Shown one piece after another: positions 5,180-6,629 of a stretch of DNA of 6,629 nucleotides. Position 1 is the first letter of the stretch. Each line of letters starts with the position of its first letter. The stretch is from Candidatus Sodaliphilus fimicaballi (GTDB lineage Bacteria > Bacteroidota > Bacteroidia > Bacteroidales > Muribaculaceae). The DNA is taken from assembly GCA_018065165.1 (NCBI GenBank), contig JAGHTV010000072.1, forward strand, positions 1 through 6,629, written 5' to 3'. The notes beneath the pieces are model-generated. The model did not search any database and was not told the DNA's origin. It saw only the letters and a program-made list of their open reading frames with translations. The position numbers and the translations under genes were made by a program.

Positions 5180-6629
5180 CAGATTCAGGATAATATTGAT
5201 GATGGCGTTCATGTCGGCCACGTCGACAGTACCGTCACCGTTGACATCGGCCACAGTTGTACTGCCTTGCAAGCCCAGAATCATGTCAATGACTTGGTTC
5301 ACGTCGGCAATGTCGACTACGCCGTCGCCATTAACATCGCCCTTGAGTTGGGGATCTTCCTTGGTGTACTTCTCGGTTACATCAACAACCTGATACTTGT
5401 CGCCCGAGAGATTGCCCAGTTCCAGATAGATGTCACTCTTGATGCCCATAATATCAAGTGTTTGGGGAGTGCCCTTCTGGCTGAAGATGAAGTTGAATGT
5501 ATAGTCCTTGGCAGTGATGTCAAATGAGCGATAGTAGAACTTGTCGCCCTTGACAGTTGTAGTCTGGGTCATTTGGTCGCCAGGCCATGACTTGCTGTTG
5601 GTGAGGGTCTTGTCGTCGTCCCAAGCCCAGCAGTAAACGCTTGTCCAGTTGTAGGGAGCTGTTGTGGGATCCTTAACATAAACGGTCACGGGATAGGGGT
5701 CGAAGGGCTCAACCACCTTGATGGTGTAGTTGCGGGTAATTTGGCCCACTACATTGCTGCCGTCCTTGAGACCAACTGTGAGAGTAGTGTTCTTGTTGAT
5801 GTTCAGGATTTGACCATTAGTTGCATTGGTCCATGTAGCGCCGCCGTCGGTGCTGTAAACGAGTTGCTTGCCAGTTGCTGTAACGGCCTGCAGTGTCACG
5901 CTCACGTTGTTGTTATACTCGCCGCTGGGCTTATCGCACCATGCGGTCTCCATGTCGTTAGGTATCCACATCGAGTAGTGGTATCCCTTGGCCACGCAGG
6001 TGCATCCGTAGGCACGCTGGTCAATAACGGCCTGAGGTACGTTACCCACCATCACGATGAGCTTCTTGCCACTCTTGGTGGTAGCAGTCTGTGACACGAA
6101 GTAATCTTTTGTAGATGCCAGTGTAGTGGGGCGGCTCTGGTTGTGAACGCCCACGAGCTTGCGCACTGCAATCATCTGCTTGATGTCTTCCTTATAGGCC
6201 TGCCAGTGCTTGAGGAACACGCAGGGTGTGCCGGGCATAGCCAGCATGAATGCGTTGAGAGCCAGTGTATCGCCCTTGATGGGGTCTTGAACGCTACCAT
6301 CGCTGCGGTGCTCAGTGTCGTGGTTCTCGATGAAAGTCACGGCGTAGCGGCTGTAAGCGCTCTGGCGAGCGATACTTGCATTGGCCAGTGCTGCCCAGTT
6401 CTTGTTGTTGACCACGTCGCGTGCTGTGTAGCGGAAGCGGAAGTCAAATGCTGCACTCTGGATTACGTTATCCACCTTAGTGCCGTTGATCCAGTTAACA
6501 TCACTGTTCACGTTGCCCGCCCAGTACTCGCGCACGCTGTATTGGAACTGGGCAGAGCTGTTATAGAGGCCGGTGAACTTAGAGGCATAACCCTTAACCA
6601 TGTCATAGCGTACGCCAGTGTAGCCCAGG
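5177..6629 (-). CDS. GH13 alpha-amylase with CBM26-like and dockerin-like domains (5' end missing)
   Basis: The C-terminal part of a secreted alpha-amylase that cleaves alpha-1,4 bonds of starch or glycogen. The frame runs off the right edge. The ATG at 6599-6601 is internal, because the codons before it complete region II (GYTGVRYDMVKGY) and include the nucleophile Asp at 6602-6604. Counting that Met as residue 1: region III REYW with the acid E25, region IV ENHDTE with H94 and D95, and the end of the barrel and domain C to about 225. This motif set resembles the plant/archaeal-like GH13 subfamilies 6/7 (inference). Next come a chitobiase-like beta domain (about 227-297, YSTDGGATW), a probable CBM26 starch-binding module (about 303-408, with W319, W325, W327, W339) and a two-repeat dockerin type I-like domain (421-474; D422, N424, D426, D430, D433 and D452, N454, D456, D460, D463). 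A signal peptide is expected upstream but not visible. It is the proximal gene of the pair. Confidence 0.92.
   Translation of the reverse strand, partial: LGYTGVRYDMVKGYASKFTGLYNSSAQFQYSVREYWAGNVNSDVNWINGTKVDNVIQSAAFDFRFRYTARDVVNNKNWAALANASIARQSAYSRYAVTFIENHDTEHRSDGSVQDPIKGDTLALNAFMLAMPGTPCVFLKHWQAYKEDIKQMIAVRKLVGVHNQSRPTTLASTKDYFVSQTATTKSGKKLIVMVGNVPQAVIDQRAYGCTCVAKGYHYSMWIPNDMETAWCDKPSGEYNNNVSVTLQAVTATGKQLVYSTDGGATWTNATNGQILNINKNTTLTVGLKDGSNVVGQITRNYTIKVVEPFDPYPVTVYVKDPTTAPYNWTSVYCWAWDDDKTLTNSKSWPGDQMTQTTTVKGDKFYYRSFDITAKDYTFNFIFSQKGTPQTLDIMGIKSDIYLELGNLSGDKYQVVDVTEKYTKEDPQLKGDVNGDGVVDIADVNQVIDMILGLQGSTTVADVNGDGTVDVADMNAIINIILNL
5180..5341 (-). repeat. Dockerin-like tandem repeat coding region of the amylase
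   Basis: Encodes the last 54 residues before the stop: two D-x-N-G-D-G calcium loops with V-D-I/V-A-D, each followed by an amphipathic I-I/I-D-x-I-L helix and ending in I-I-L-N-L. It is the paralogue of the galactanase tail at 3891-4049 (which ends I-I-L-K-L). At DNA level the four loops form a family of about 45-60 bp repeats spread over the two genes. Confidence 0.85.

Noticed and set aside
6599..6601. ATG as the start of the amylase gene
   Set aside because: The frame continues to the window edge, and the codons just upstream encode region II of GH13 including the catalytic Asp, so the Met is internal.

Overview
The window looks like a chromosomal piece of a gut-type member of the Bacteroidales (Prevotellaceae, Muribaculaceae or Bacteroidaceae; I cannot narrow it further). 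The reasons are a ferredoxin-dependent 2-oxoacid oxidoreductase pair, secreted glycoside hydrolases ending in dockerin-like C-termini, a TAnnTTTG-type promoter element and short AT-rich intergenic gaps. The base composition of the coding DNA looks even throughout, so the genes themselves show no sign of transfer.

Left part, + strand (1-1111): the last codons of a KorA-like alpha subunit, followed after one base by a complete KorB-like beta subunit with its thiamine-diphosphate motif and all four cluster cysteines. A perfect palindromic terminator (1133-1166) closes this operon. It also faces the end of the minus-strand genes converging from the right.

Middle part, - strand (1212-3314): read in transcription order these are a 67-residue PspC-domain membrane protein, a GNAT acetyltransferase and an exported HAD-family phosphatase. 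The phosphatase has its own likely promoter, flanked by a 9-bp inverted repeat. Upstream of pspC is a good match to a sigma-54 (RpoN) promoter, notable because the enterobacterial psp operon is sigma-54 dependent.

Intergenic block (3315-3887, 573 bp): no convincing gene. It holds the sigma-54-like site, a strong 14-bp hairpin with a nearby extra copy of one arm, and a roughly 270-bp structured element bounded by imperfect terminal inverted repeats (3600-3871) that looks like a MITE, an IS remnant or an intergenic RNA. A small terminator overlaps the end of the next gene.

Right part, - strand (3888-6629): a two-gene unit with a TAATG stop/start overlap. The first gene, cut by the window edge, is a GH13 alpha-amylase with a probable CBM26 starch-binding module. 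The second is a complete secreted GH53 endo-beta-1,4-galactanase. Both end in closely matching two-repeat dockerin type I-like domains, suggesting that the two exported enzymes share a docking or surface-retention mechanism. No cohesin, scaffoldin or SusC/SusD gene lies in the window.
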